Source of the DNA: Arthrobacter pascens
Lineage (GTDB): Bacteria > Actinomycetota > Actinomycetes > Actinomycetales > Micrococcaceae
DNA length: 64,000 bases
Direction: 5' to 3'
Assembly: GCF_030815585.1 (NCBI RefSeq)
Contig: NZ_JAUSWY010000001.1
Coordinates: forward strand, 3,906,001-3,970,000
Position 1 is the first letter of the stretch; every line of letters begins with the position of its first letter. Positions 17,306-25,745 of the stretch are shown piece by piece. Both the position numbers and the translations under genes were made by a program. The notes beneath the pieces were generated by a model. It worked only from the letters and a program-made list of their open reading frames with translations. It searched no databases and was not told the origin of the DNA.

Positions 17306-18237
17306 TTGGCGGCGCTCCTTTCGGTAATTTTTGGGGTTTTGATCTTCCGCAGCCGCGGATTAGTGACCTCGTCCACGGCGTAGTTGATGAGCGCCAGTGC
17401 GAACGCGACCAGCGCGATGCAGACACCCGAGGGAACAAAGACCCACCAACTGCCGGTCAGTAGGGCCCCCTCGTTGCCGGCCCAGAAGAGGTTGTTGCCC
17501 CAGGAGACGGTGCTGACGTCACCCAGGCCAAGGAACTCCAGGCCTGCCTGGGCGCCGATGCCGTAGATCACGCAGGCCAGCAGGGTACCCATGACGATCG
17601 AGGCCATGTTGGGCAGGATCTCCCGGAACATGATCCGGCCCGCCCGTTCGCCGGACACCACGGCCGCGGCCACAAAGTCCTTTGAGCGGATGGACAGCGC
17701 CTGAGAGCGCAATACACGTGCCGACCCGGCCCAGCCGGTGACCACGAGGACCAGGATCACGGTTCCCAAACCCGGCGGCAGGAACGCTGCCAGGATGACA
17801 AGGAGCGGCAGTCCCGGCAGGAGCAGGAAGACGTTGGTCACCAGGGACAGTGCTTCGTCAATGAACTTGCCAAAGTACGCCGAGGCCAGGCCCACCAAAA
17901 TGCCGATGAAGGTGGATGCGAAGCCCACAGTCAACCCGACGAACAGGGAACTGCGGGAGCCGTGGACAGTCAGGGCAAGCACGTCCTGACCTTTGGCCGT
18001 GGTGCCGAGCCAGTGCTCGGGAGACGGTTCCAGCGAGGCCATCGCGGTGATCCGCGACGGGTCTCCGGGGAACAGCACGGGGGCCAGCAACGCAAGCGCG
18101 ATGAACATAAGCATCACGATCATGCCCACCAGGGCCTTCTTGTTGGTGATAAGTCCGTGGACGAAACTGCGGTTGGGTTTGCGCGCAGCTGTGGGCTCAG
18201 TGGGCTCAGTGGGCTGCTTCAGAATTGCGGTTGTCAT
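17302..18237 (-). CDS. Opp/Dpp-type ABC transporter permease (DppC-like)
   Basis: 311 aa. One N-terminal helix (about 38-58) is followed by the five-helix binding-protein-dependent permease domain. The ATPase-contact loop reads VSGERAGRIMFREILPN, the DppC form. It overlaps the OppD-like gene by 4 bp and starts 10 bp after the DppB-like stop. Confidence 0.9.
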   Translation of the reverse strand: MTTAILKQPTEPTEPTAARKPNRSFVHGLITNKKALVGMIVMLMFIALALLAPVLFPGDPSRITAMASLEPSPEHWLGTTAKGQDVLALTVHGSRSSLFVGLTVGFASTFIGILVGLASAYFGKFIDEALSLVTNVFLLLPGLPLLVILAAFLPPGLGTVILVLVVTGWAGSARVLRSQALSIRSKDFVAAAVVSGERAGRIMFREILPNMASIVMGTLLACVIYGIGAQAGLEFLGLGDVSTVSWGNNLFWAGNEGALLTGSWWVFVPSGVCIALVAFALALINYAVDEVTNPRLRKIKTPKITERSAAK

Positions 18238-18247
18238 GATGGGTCCC

Positions 18248-19225
18248 TCAGTTGCTGCGCACGCGCGGGTCGAGGCGGACGTAGAGGATGTCCACCAGGA
18301 AGTTCGCCAGCAGCACGGCGCCGGTGATGGTCAGGAACAGGCCCTGCATAAGCGGGTAGTCGAGGCCTTGGACGGCGTTGAGGAGTTGGTAGCCGACGCC
18401 GGGGTACGCGAACACCACCTCGGTGAGCAGCGCACCACCCACCACGAAGCCCAGCCCCATGCCGAAGCTCGTGACCGACGGGAGCATGGCGTTCCTTGCC
18501 GCATAGCGGAGCATGATGCGGCCCGGCCGGAGACCCTTGGCCTCGGCCATGGTGATGTAATCCTCCGAGTTCGTGGCGATCATGGTGTTCCGCATGCCCA
18601 ACATCCAGCCGCCAATGGATACCAGCACAATCGTCAACGCCGGCAATACAAGGTGCGCGCCGACGTCGCCGATGAACTCCCACGTGAACGCGGGCTCCAG
18701 GCCGTCGGTGAACGCGTGGCGGATGGGGAACCAGCCCAGCACTACTCCGAACAGGTACAGCGCACCCATCGCGAGCCAGAAGTACGGGAAGGAACCGATG
18801 AACACCAGCACCGGCGGCAGCGCCGAATCAATGGCTCCGCCGCGTCGCCAGGCTGCCAGGATGCCGAGCAGGTTGCCCACGACGGCGGCAATCACCAGCG
18901 CGGTCCCGCCCAGCAGGAGAGTCCAGCCGATCTGGGACGAGATGACCTCGGTGACCGGCGTGGGGAAACGGGAGATCGAGATGCCCATCTGGCCCGTGAG
19001 GACGTTGTGCATGTAGCCGATGTATTGCTCCCAGAGGGGCCGGTCATCCACGCCGAGCAGCTTGCGCAGCGCCTCGATCTGCTCGGGCTGCATTCTGTCC
19101 TGGGAGCGGGCGAGCATGCGGGAGACGGGGTCCCCGGGCATGAAGCGCGGGAGCAGGAAGTTCAGGGTGATGGATGCCCAGAAGGCGATGAGGTAGAAGC
19201 CCAGGCGGCGAAGGATGAAGTGCAC
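18248..19225 (-). CDS. Opp/Dpp-type ABC transporter permease (DppB-like)
   Basis: 325 aa with six hydrophobic segments. The long loop after helix 1 (FMPGDPVSRML) and the contact loop AKGLRPGRIMLRYAARNA are family hallmarks. I chose GTG at 19225 because GGAGGG lies 5 nt upstream; an in-frame ATG 42 bp earlier lacks such a site. A 139-bp gap with two hairpins separates it from the binding-protein gene. Confidence 0.9.
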   Translation of the reverse strand: MHFILRRLGFYLIAFWASITLNFLLPRFMPGDPVSRMLARSQDRMQPEQIEALRKLLGVDDRPLWEQYIGYMHNVLTGQMGISISRFPTPVTEVISSQIGWTLLLGGTALVIAAVVGNLLGILAAWRRGGAIDSALPPVLVFIGSFPYFWLAMGALYLFGVVLGWFPIRHAFTDGLEPAFTWEFIGDVGAHLVLPALTIVLVSIGGWMLGMRNTMIATNSEDYITMAEAKGLRPGRIMLRYAARNAMLPSVTSFGMGLGFVVGGALLTEVVFAYPGVGYQLLNAVQGLDYPLMQGLFLTITGAVLLANFLVDILYVRLDPRVRSN

Positions 19226-19263
19226 GGTTTCCCTCCATTTCGGGAATTGTGGAACGTTTGGGG

Positions 19264-19353
19264 GCACGCCCGGCAGGGTTGTCCCTCGATGAGGCGAGGC
19301 GCCGCCGGGCGTGCAGTTCAGGGCTGGTCGCCGGGGATGCCGGCGACCAGCCC
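19264..19353 (-). promoter_or_regulatory. Tandem hairpins between binding-protein and permease genes
   Basis: An 11-bp perfect inverted repeat (19264-19274 with 19304-19314) is followed by a 14-bp perfect stem (19321-19334 with 19340-19353) closing the 5-nt loop GGATG. Neither has a T-run. Stem-loops here usually protect the upstream mRNA or cause partial termination, which would raise the binding protein relative to the permeases. Confidence 0.6.
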
Positions 19354-19364
19354 ACTGGGGGCGG

Positions 19365-21038
19365 CTACTTGCGCGGTTCCAGCGTGGTCAGCACCAGGAC
19401 GGTGGTGGGTGCACGGACCGAGAGGGTTGCGTACGGGTTGTCCTGGGTGGGCCAGCCGGTGAAGCGGGTGTCGTTGTAGGCACCCCATTCCGGGCTGGAG
19501 AAAAGCGGGACCAGCGGAGCGGCGTCGTTGTACTCTTCCTGCAGCTTGTTGGCGATGTCCTTCTGCTTGGACTCGTCGGACTCGGCCGCGAACTCGGCCA
19601 GCAACGCGTCAGCCTTGGTGTCTCCGAAGCGGTGGTAGTTGTCGAACGTCTTGGTGCCCACCGGCTTCACGGTCGCTGTGCCCATGGACGTGCTGAAGTA
19701 CTTATAGGGGCTGGGGTCGTTGGCACTCCACACAATGCCGGAGTCAAAGTCGCCGGTCCCATAGCCAGCCACCACGGCAGCCCAGTCCGGTGAGTCCACC
19801 TTGACCGTCACGCCAACTTCGGCGAGGTTCTGCGAGATCACGTTGGCAACGGAGAGCCAGTCGGACGACGTCGCGCCCACGGAGATCCTGAACTCAAACG
19901 GCTTGCCGTCCTTGAGCGTGCGCTTGCCGTCAGTACCCTTGGGGTAGCCGGCCTTGTCCAGGAGGTCGTTTGCCGCCTGCACATCAAGCTTGGTCCAGGT
20001 GCAGCTGTCCTTGACCTCGTTGTTCTTCCAGGTTTCGTAGTTGCCGGAGAGTCCCGTGCAGTCGGCGGGCTTGGCGTAGCCGCTCATGCCGATCTTGGTC
20101 ACCTGATCACGGTCAACAGCCATGCTCAGCGCCTTGCGGACGTCGACGTCGTTGAAGGGGGCCTTGGTGGTGTTGAGCTGCCAGTTGATCATGGAACCCG
20201 TGGCCGGGAACCAGTACTGACGGTGTTCCTTGTCCTTTGAGACGAACGTCTTTTCAATGTTCGGAATGTACTGCGGAGCCCAGTCCACGTCGCCGTTAGC
20301 GGCGGCGAGGTTGGCGCCATCGTTCCCCGCAAAGGCCAGCATCTTGATACCGGGGATCTTCTGCTTTTCCGGCTGCCAGTAGTTGGGGTTCTTCTTCAGC
20401 ACGTAGGACTGGGCCTGGAAGCTGTCCACCTCGGTGTACGGGCCGGTACCGACCGGCTTCGCATTGGCGTCCTTCTCCGGGTCGGCAAGCGCGGACCAAA
20501 TGTGCTTCGGCAGGATGCTGAGCTGTCCGACCTCGTAAAGGGCCGGCGACCATGGCTTGTTGAAGTTGAACGTGACCTTGTTTCCTTCGGCGGTCACCGT
20601 CTCCAGGTACTCGAAACCGCCCTTAATCTTCTTCTGCAGTTCGAAGGTGTAGGCCACGTCGTCGGCCACCAGCGGCTGACCATCGGACCACTTCACGCCG
20701 TCGCGCAAGGTGAAGGTGACGGACTTGCCGTCTTCGGCGGCCTTCCACTCCGTGGCGAGCCACGGCACGGTGTCTCCCTTGGCCGGGTTGAAGATCAGCA
20801 GGGATTCATAGATCGACTGCTGGACCATCGGGTTCACATTGGGCGCGAACGGGTTGAAGTTCTGCACGAACGTACCCATGTCCTCACGCGGAATGGTCAG
20901 GAAGGCGTTCGCGTTCGCTCCGGCGTCGGTGCCGGCGGACTTGTTGACGGTGGCGGCGCAGCCAGTCAGCAGCATTGCGCCCACAGCCAGTCCGGCCGCT
21001 GCAATGCGGGCAGACCTCAGGTATCGGAGTTGTGTCAT
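19365..21038 (-). CDS. Family 5 (Opp/Dpp-type) substrate-binding lipoprotein
   Basis: 557 aa, the usual family-5 length. A lipoprotein signal ends in LLTGC (Cys at about 27). The large bilobal fold is indicated by FTLRDGVKWSDGQPLVADDV and VRKALSMAVDRDQV, both family signatures. It follows LacI (79-bp gap) and precedes the permeases. Family-5 proteins are best known for peptides and nickel, but several bind oligosaccharides; the GH32 gene in this operon supports a fructan oligosaccharide or sucrose ligand (inference). Confidence 0.92.
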   Translation of the reverse strand: MTQLRYLRSARIAAAGLAVGAMLLTGCAATVNKSAGTDAGANANAFLTIPREDMGTFVQNFNPFAPNVNPMVQQSIYESLLIFNPAKGDTVPWLATEWKAAEDGKSVTFTLRDGVKWSDGQPLVADDVAYTFELQKKIKGGFEYLETVTAEGNKVTFNFNKPWSPALYEVGQLSILPKHIWSALADPEKDANAKPVGTGPYTEVDSFQAQSYVLKKNPNYWQPEKQKIPGIKMLAFAGNDGANLAAANGDVDWAPQYIPNIEKTFVSKDKEHRQYWFPATGSMINWQLNTTKAPFNDVDVRKALSMAVDRDQVTKIGMSGYAKPADCTGLSGNYETWKNNEVKDSCTWTKLDVQAANDLLDKAGYPKGTDGKRTLKDGKPFEFRISVGATSSDWLSVANVISQNLAEVGVTVKVDSPDWAAVVAGYGTGDFDSGIVWSANDPSPYKYFSTSMGTATVKPVGTKTFDNYHRFGDTKADALLAEFAAESDESKQKDIANKLQEEYNDAAPLVPLFSSPEWGAYNDTRFTGWPTQDNPYATLSVRAPTTVLVLTTLEPRK

Positions 21039-21117
21039 GATGGGTATCTCTTTCCTATCTTCATCAGCAAGGTGAAGGGGTGGGTAAGGGTTAGCTCTTC
21101 GGAACTTGATTTCGCGG

Positions 21118-22182
21118 TCAGACCGAAGAGCGTTCTAGCAGCGGACAGTCGACCATTTGCTGATGTGCGGTGATCGGCTGTCCTGCTGTAAGGCTTGCGA
21201 GTGTCTGGACACCCAGCGCACCCATCTCCTCGAAGGGCAACGCAACCGTGGTCAGTTTTGGCCTGAGGTAGGCCGCAATGAGTTCCTGGTTGTCGAAGCC
21301 GATCACGGCGATGTCTTGGGGGATGGCGAGTCCGCGCTCCTTGATGGCGTCATACGCGCCCATAGCCATCCGGTCGTTGAGGCAGAACAGGGCAGTTGGC
21401 CTTTGATCTTTCGGATAACGGTCCAGGATTTCGCAGGCTGCCTCGTAGCCCCCATCCGCCGTCGCATATCCGGACACCACCAAATCCGGATCCAGTTCCA
21501 GCCCGACGTTCGCGAGTGCTTCGCGTGCACCCTCCAAACGCCCGACGGCTGCGGGGATGTTGGGGTCCAGATTGATGACTCCGATTCTGGAGTGGCCTGC
21601 CTGGAGCAAGCGCTCGACGGCGACCCGGCCGCCGGAGCGCTCGTCAGGGACAATCGAGGGCAGCTTCCCGTCCGCGTCGAAGCAGTTGATCAGAACAGTG
21701 GGCACCTCATTGGCGCTTTTCGGAACGTGCACGCCGCGGTGGAAGGTAGCCGCGTAGAGAAGCCCCTCCACTCTTTGTTCCAGCAGCTTTTCAACGGCGG
21801 CATCTTCCAAACCCTGGTTCGGCCCCACGGCATCGGCCTGGTCTGAGGGGGCGATGAGCAGAAACCTTCGGTCCAGCCAGGCCTGGTCCTGGGCGCCCTT
21901 GATGATGTCCACCGCGAACGGGGCCGTCACGATCTCGGTGACGAGTCCGTACCAATCACTGCGCTGGGAAGCCAGTGCGCGTGCCCCGGCGTTCGGGCGG
22001 TAACCCAATGCCTTCACGGCGTCGTTGATGCGGGTGCGCGTTTCCTCAGAAATGCTGGCGTTTTCGCGGTTGCTCAGCACGAACGAGACGGCGGTGCGTG
22101 AGACTCCCGCATGCTTGGCCACATCGGCCATGGTCACGCCGCGCTGTGCCGGGGCCGCGGCCGCCGATGGGGTGTTCGCCAT
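21118..22182 (-). CDS. LacI-family regulator of the Opp-type fructan operon
   Basis: 354 aa. Helix-turn-helix at about residues 16-40 (VTMADVAKHAGVSRTAVSFV), complete effector domain after it. It is the first gene of the operon, so it probably represses itself and the transporter genes. Two copies of GTAACGCGCGTTAC-like sequence lie on its promoter at 22237-22281. The C-terminal coding region is the parent, or sister, of the 84-bp fragment at 12809-12892. Confidence 0.92.
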   Translation of the reverse strand: MANTPSAAAAPAQRGVTMADVAKHAGVSRTAVSFVLSNRENASISEETRTRINDAVKALGYRPNAGARALASQRSDWYGLVTEIVTAPFAVDIIKGAQDQAWLDRRFLLIAPSDQADAVGPNQGLEDAAVEKLLEQRVEGLLYAATFHRGVHVPKSANEVPTVLINCFDADGKLPSIVPDERSGGRVAVERLLQAGHSRIGVINLDPNIPAAVGRLEGAREALANVGLELDPDLVVSGYATADGGYEAACEILDRYPKDQRPTALFCLNDRMAMGAYDAIKERGLAIPQDIAVIGFDNQELIAAYLRPKLTTVALPFEEMGALGVQTLASLTAGQPITAHQQMVDCPLLERSSV

Positions 22183-22236
22183 TGAATGCTCCGAATTCCT
22201 CGCCCTGCTGACCGAAAGGGCCAGTGGTAGTAGTTA

Positions 22237-22281
22237 GTAACGCGCGTTACTTTTGCCTGTGATTTAGGTTACGCGCGTTAC
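22237..22281. promoter_or_regulatory. Two LacI operators on the fructan-operon promoter
   Basis: GTAACGCGCGTTAC at 22237-22250 is a perfect 14-bp palindrome. GTTACGCGCGTTAC at 22268-22281 differs by one base. Their starts are 31 bp apart, close to three helical turns, which suits binding of two dimers on one face. The distal copy overlaps the -10/spacer of the promoter at 22266-22295. Confidence 0.8.
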
Positions 22282-22295
22282 CTCTGCCGTGTCAA
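22266..22295 (-). promoter_or_regulatory. Promoter of lacI and the Opp-type fructan operon
   Basis: Minus-strand reading: perfect -35 TTGACA (22290-22295), 18-bp spacer, -10 TAACCT (22266-22271). One operator lies in the spacer/-10 and the other just downstream, so repressor binding would block polymerase directly. The LacI start codon is about 75 nt beyond the expected transcription start. Confidence 0.7.
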
Positions 22296-22547
22296 CGGGC
22301 AATTTGAAAAACTTTCCACGGGCCTCAGTGCTCCCCTTGTGGCAAGCGCCCGCGCGGACTACTTGAGGACGCGCAGATTTCCCGCGGACACGGAAATGGC
22401 CTGGCGACACCCGAATTCGCACGTCGTGGAGGTATTCGCGTGTCGCGGGACCGTTTGCGCGTCGACAGCGAACGTCAGGCTTGGGCGGCACCGCTGTGGC
22501 GAACAGATCGGCCTGTCACGGGGCAATGTAAACAAGGGGTCGGTGGT
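22296..22547. other. Intergenic region, nothing recognised
   Basis: About 250 bp between the LacI promoter and the tRNA terminator. No convincing coding frame, hairpin or repeat was seen. Confidence 0.4.
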
Positions 22548-22585
22548 TAAAGAAGAAAAGCACCAGTTCCGAAGAACTGATGCTT
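22548..22585 (-). terminator. Terminator of the tRNA cluster
   Basis: Minus-strand reading: AAGCATCAGTTC, loop TTCG, GAACTGGTGCTT, with one T-G wobble in a 12-bp stem, then TTTCTTCTTTAA. It lies 6 bp after the tRNA-Phe 3' end. Confidence 0.8.
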
Positions 22586-22590
22586 CCCAG

Positions 22591-22666
22591 TGGTGGCTCC
22601 GACCGGCGTCGATCCGGTGACCTTTCGATTTTCAGTCGAACGCTCTACCAACTGAGCTACAGAGCC
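22591..22666 (-). tRNA. tRNA-Phe (GAA)
   Basis: Cloverleaf on the minus strand starting GGCTCTGTAGCTCAGTTGG. The anticodon loop CTGAAAA carries GAA, and the T-loop has GGATCGACGCC. The acceptor stem GGCTCTG/CGGAGCC has two G-T pairs, the discriminator is A, and CCA is encoded (22591-22593). Third of three tRNAs in the transcript. Confidence 0.95.
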
Positions 22667-22714
22667 TAGGTGACTAGTCACCATGACAGCCGGAATTTCT
22701 TCTGGCAATCAGAG

Positions 22715-22788
22715 CGACCCTGACGGGACTTGAACCCGCGACCTCCGCCGTGACAGGGCGGCGCGCTAACCAACTGCGCTACAGGGCC
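22715..22788 (-). tRNA. tRNA-Asp (GTC)
   Basis: Minus-strand cloverleaf starting GGCCCTGTAGCGCAGTTGG. The anticodon stem-loop GCCCTGTCACGGC gives GTC, and the T-loop is GGGTTCAAGTCCC. The acceptor GGCCCTG pairs with CAGGGTC, and the discriminator is G. CCA is not encoded. Confidence 0.95.
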
Positions 22789-22880
22789 TTGCTTTTATTG
22801 CTTCCGCAGTATCGCTACCGCTTTTTTTCAAGGCTTCCAGCCTACCAGACTTTTCCATCCGGCCTGACCAGCTCCTTGCG

Positions 22881-22953
22881 TACCCCCAACGGGATTCGAA
22901 CCCGTGCCGCCGCCGTGAAAGGGCGGTGTCCTAGGCCGCTAGACGATGGGGGC
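22881..22953 (-). tRNA. tRNA-Glu (TTC)
   Basis: Minus-strand cloverleaf starting GCCCCCATCGTCTAGCGG. The anticodon loop CTTTCAC carries TTC, and the T-loop is GGGTTCGAATCCC. The acceptor GCCCCCA pairs with TGGGGGT, and the discriminator is A. First gene of the Glu-Asp-Phe cluster, an order frequent in actinobacteria. Confidence 0.95.
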
Positions 22954-23039
22954 CAGAACCCGTTCGGAACAAAAGAAAAGGCTTCGGGCCGACGCCTTCA
23001 GTCTTTGTCCTTTGCTGTTCCTCCGAACTGGACTCTAAA

Positions 23040-23068
23040 ACTATAGGGCCTCTGCAGGAATTATCCAA
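23040..23068 (-). promoter_or_regulatory. Promoter of the tRNA cluster
   Basis: Minus-strand reading: -35 TTGGAT (23063-23068), 17-bp spacer, -10 TATAGT (23040-23045). About 80 nt precede tRNA-Glu. It is the only good sigma-70 match between the tRNAs and the divergent PHP gene. Confidence 0.65.
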
Positions 23069-23093
23069 AATCGGCCCCGTACGCAGGACCAAG

Positions 23094-24167
23094 GTGCACA
23101 GAAGCGACGAAAATGGACAGATGGATGCCGTTGACGCGCTCAATGAGATTGCTTTCTGGCTGGAACGCGGCCGCGCCGCCACCTTCAAGGTGCAGGCGTT
23201 CAGGAAAGCTGCTGAAATTATCGGACGCCTGGAACCTGGCGAAGTTGAGGCGCGGGCCCGGGACGGCAGGCTCAAAAGCATGAAGGGCATCGGGGACAGG
23301 ACCTACCAGGTGATCCGCCAGGCGGTGGAAGGCGCGGTGCCCGAATACCTTGAGGACCTGCGCCAGCGCAATGCCGAACCACTCGCCGGCGGCGCCGGCG
23401 GAGAGCTCCATGCCGCACTCCGCGGCGACCTTCACAGCCACAGCGATTGGTCCGACGGCGGCTCCCCCATCCCGCTGATGGCCGACGCTGCACGGCTGCT
23501 GGGCCGCGAGTACCTGGCGTTGACAGACCATTCGCCCAACCTGAAAATCGCCAACGGGCTGAGCGCGGAGCGACTGGCTGAACAGCTTGACGTTGTGGCG
23601 GCCTTCAACGCGGAGAGTCCACGCGGGGGCGGCAAGACGAACGGCAACGGCTTCCGGCTCCTGAGCGGGATTGAAGTGGACATCCTGGAGTCCGGGGAGC
23701 TCGACCAGGAGCCGGAACTGCTGGCCCGGCTGGACATCGTGGTGGCAAGCGTCCATTCCAAGCTGCGCTCGGACCGGACCACCATGACCGAGCGCATGCT
23801 CAAGGGCATCCGGGATCCCCACACCAATGTACTGGGCCACTGCACAGGCCGCCTGGTGGAGGGATCGCGTGGCACCCGTCCGCCGTCGGAATTCGATGCC
23901 AAGGAGGTGTTTGCCGCCTGCGCCGAACACAATGTGGCGGTGGAAATCAACTCACGCCCGGAGCGGCAGGACCCGCCCGACGACCTGATCCAACTGGCCC
24001 TCGACGCCGGCTGCGTGTTCTCGATCGACAGCGACGCCCACGCGCCGGGTCAGCTGGACTTCCTCCACTACGGGGCGGAACGGGCAGCCCTGAACCACGT
24101 TCCCACCGAGCGCATCATCACCACCTGGCCCCTGGAGAAGCTTTTGGAGTGGTCGGCCGGAAGCTGA
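23094..24167 (+). CDS. PHP-domain phosphoesterase with helix-hairpin-helix region (PolX-like C-terminal half)
   Basis: 357 aa from GTG (AGGA upstream); an ATG at 23121 is a second possible start. Residues ~10-90 resemble the pol-beta-type helical region with a helix-hairpin-helix (MKGIGDRTYQVIRQAVEG). From ~110 a PHP domain follows with metal ligands in DLHSHSDWSDG, ALTDHSP, GIEVDI, VASVHSK, and SIDSDAHAP. The polymerase palm of full PolX enzymes is absent. Such stand-alone proteins are often annotated as PHP-domain hydrolases; the substrate (3'-DNA ends, phosphoesters) is not known. Confidence 0.85.
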   Translation: MHRSDENGQMDAVDALNEIAFWLERGRAATFKVQAFRKAAEIIGRLEPGEVEARARDGRLKSMKGIGDRTYQVIRQAVEGAVPEYLEDLRQRNAEPLAGGAGGELHAALRGDLHSHSDWSDGGSPIPLMADAARLLGREYLALTDHSPNLKIANGLSAERLAEQLDVVAAFNAESPRGGGKTNGNGFRLLSGIEVDILESGELDQEPELLARLDIVVASVHSKLRSDRTTMTERMLKGIRDPHTNVLGHCTGRLVEGSRGTRPPSEFDAKEVFAACAEHNVAVEINSRPERQDPPDDLIQLALDAGCVFSIDSDAHAPGQLDFLHYGAERAALNHVPTERIITTWPLEKLLEWSAGS

Positions 24168-24279
24168 CCGGGCCGCGCCGTCGGTTCCAGCTGCACTTCT
24201 GCTGTCTTTGGCAGAAACTCGACTAGACGTGGCCGATTTCCGCCAGCCATCATCAGGGGGGTGGCGCTAGATTGGCAGC

Positions 24280-25248
24280 ATGGCAACCACCAACAGCCGC
24301 CCTGCAGGATCTGCTGTCCACATCCCTGGACGCACGCAGGATCCCAAGCCCATCAATGCACTCGGCATTGCTGCCGTTGTGGTCACTGTGGTGCTCTGGG
24401 CGTCCGCGTTTGTGGGGATCCGGGCCATCGGCCCCACGTTCTCCCCCGGCTCCCTGACGCTCGGCAGGCTGGCGGTTGCCGCCGTCGTACTGGGTGCTGT
24501 GGTGCTGCCGCAACTGCAGAAAAGCAGGACGTTGCCGCAAGGGCGGGAATGGTGGCCCATCCTGGCGTACGGCGTGATGTGGTTCGGCGGCTATAACGTG
24601 GCACTAAACGCCGCGGAGCACCTGCTGGACGCCGGAACCAGCGCCATGCTGATCAATGTCTCCCCCATCCTCATCGCCGTTATGGCCGGCCTCTTCCTCA
24701 AAGAGGGCTTCCCTCGCTGGCTTATCATCGGCAGCCTTGTGGCCTTCGGCGGGGTGGCGCTGATCGCCGTCGGATCCGCTTCGGGTTCCGGGGAAAGTCC
24801 GACGGCGGATGCTGCGGGCGTGCTGCTCTGCCTCCTCGCCGCCGTGCTCGCCGCCGTCAGCGTCATCATCCAGAAGCCGGTGCTGCGGAAATTCCCGGCA
24901 GGCCAGGCCACATGGTTCGGGATCATGGTAGGCGCCGTCTGCTGCCTGCCGTTCACGGGGCAACTCGTGTCCGAACTGCAGTCCGCCCCGTTGCCGGCCA
25001 CGCTGGGTCTCTTGTACTTGGGAGTCTTCCCCACGGCCGTCGCCTTCACAACGTGGGCCTACGCGTTGTCCCTGATCGATGCCGGCAAGCTGGCCGCCAC
25101 CACCTATCTGGTGCCCGGCACCACCATCCTGATCTCCTGGCTCATCCTGAGCGAGATTCCCACGGTCTTGGGGCTCATAGGAGGCGCAGTCTGCCTGGTG
25201 GGCGTGGGCCTGACCCGTCGGAGATCCCGCGTGGCCCGGGGGTCATAG
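24280..25248 (+). CDS. EamA-family (DMT superfamily) transporter
   Basis: 322 aa with ten hydrophobic segments in two EamA repeats (about 25-160 and 175-310), the standard length. FVGIRAIGPTFSPGSLTLGR in repeat 1 and LSEIPTVLGLIGGAVCLVGV in repeat 2 are typical. It is a cytoplasmic-membrane drug/metabolite exporter of unknown substrate. Monocistronic, 113 bp after the PHP gene. Confidence 0.9.
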   Translation: MATTNSRPAGSAVHIPGRTQDPKPINALGIAAVVVTVVLWASAFVGIRAIGPTFSPGSLTLGRLAVAAVVLGAVVLPQLQKSRTLPQGREWWPILAYGVMWFGGYNVALNAAEHLLDAGTSAMLINVSPILIAVMAGLFLKEGFPRWLIIGSLVAFGGVALIAVGSASGSGESPTADAAGVLLCLLAAVLAAVSVIIQKPVLRKFPAGQATWFGIMVGAVCCLPFTGQLVSELQSAPLPATLGLLYLGVFPTAVAFTTWAYALSLIDAGKLAATTYLVPGTTILISWLILSEIPTVLGLIGGAVCLVGVGLTRRRSRVARGS

Positions 25249-25275
25249 GCGTGTGCTTCCCGATAGAGTCGGGAT

Positions 25276-25704
25276 ATGCCCGCCAACCTGCCGCCCGGAC
25301 TTCCCATCATCCCGGATGGCCCACAGGGGCCGCCGCCGTTTGAGATGTCCGATGACGAGTTCGAAACGGCCGTCAGCGACGCCCTGAACACGATTCCCGC
25401 CAAGATTGCCAGCGCCATGGACAACGTGGCGGTATTCATCGAAGACGACTATGTGCCCAGGCCCGGAGACGACCCGGACACCGTCCTGCTGGGACTCTAC
25501 GAGGGCGTACCGCTGACCGAACGGGATTCCTGGTGGGACGCAGGATCGCTTCCGGACCGCATCACCATCTTCCGCCAGCCCATCCTCGAGATCTGCGATT
25601 CCCGCGAGGACGTCATCCAGGAGGTGGCCGTGACCGTCATCCACGAGGTCGCCCACCACTTCGGCATTGACGACGAACGGCTGCACGAGCTCGGCTGGGA
25701 CTAG
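25276..25704 (+). CDS. Small zinc metallopeptidase-family protein (zincin-like)
   Basis: 142 aa. The zinc site HEVAHHFGIDDERLHELGW near the C terminus has the HExxH spacing, with a following Asp-Asp as in the small zincin family found widely in actinobacteria. The N-terminal half is acidic with a Pro-rich start. There is no signal peptide, so it is cytoplasmic. Substrate unknown. It starts 27 bp after the EamA gene. Confidence 0.85.
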   Translation: MPANLPPGLPIIPDGPQGPPPFEMSDDEFETAVSDALNTIPAKIASAMDNVAVFIEDDYVPRPGDDPDTVLLGLYEGVPLTERDSWWDAGSLPDRITIFRQPILEICDSREDVIQEVAVTVIHEVAHHFGIDDERLHELGWD

Positions 25705-25745
25705 CTGCCCGGTGATTGGCCTGCCCGGGGACTAGCCTTGTAGGC

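Noticed and set aside
17993..19462. Plus-strand frame of about 490 codons
   Set aside because: Antisense to the DppB/DppC-like permease genes; His/Arg/Gln-rich text with no domain.
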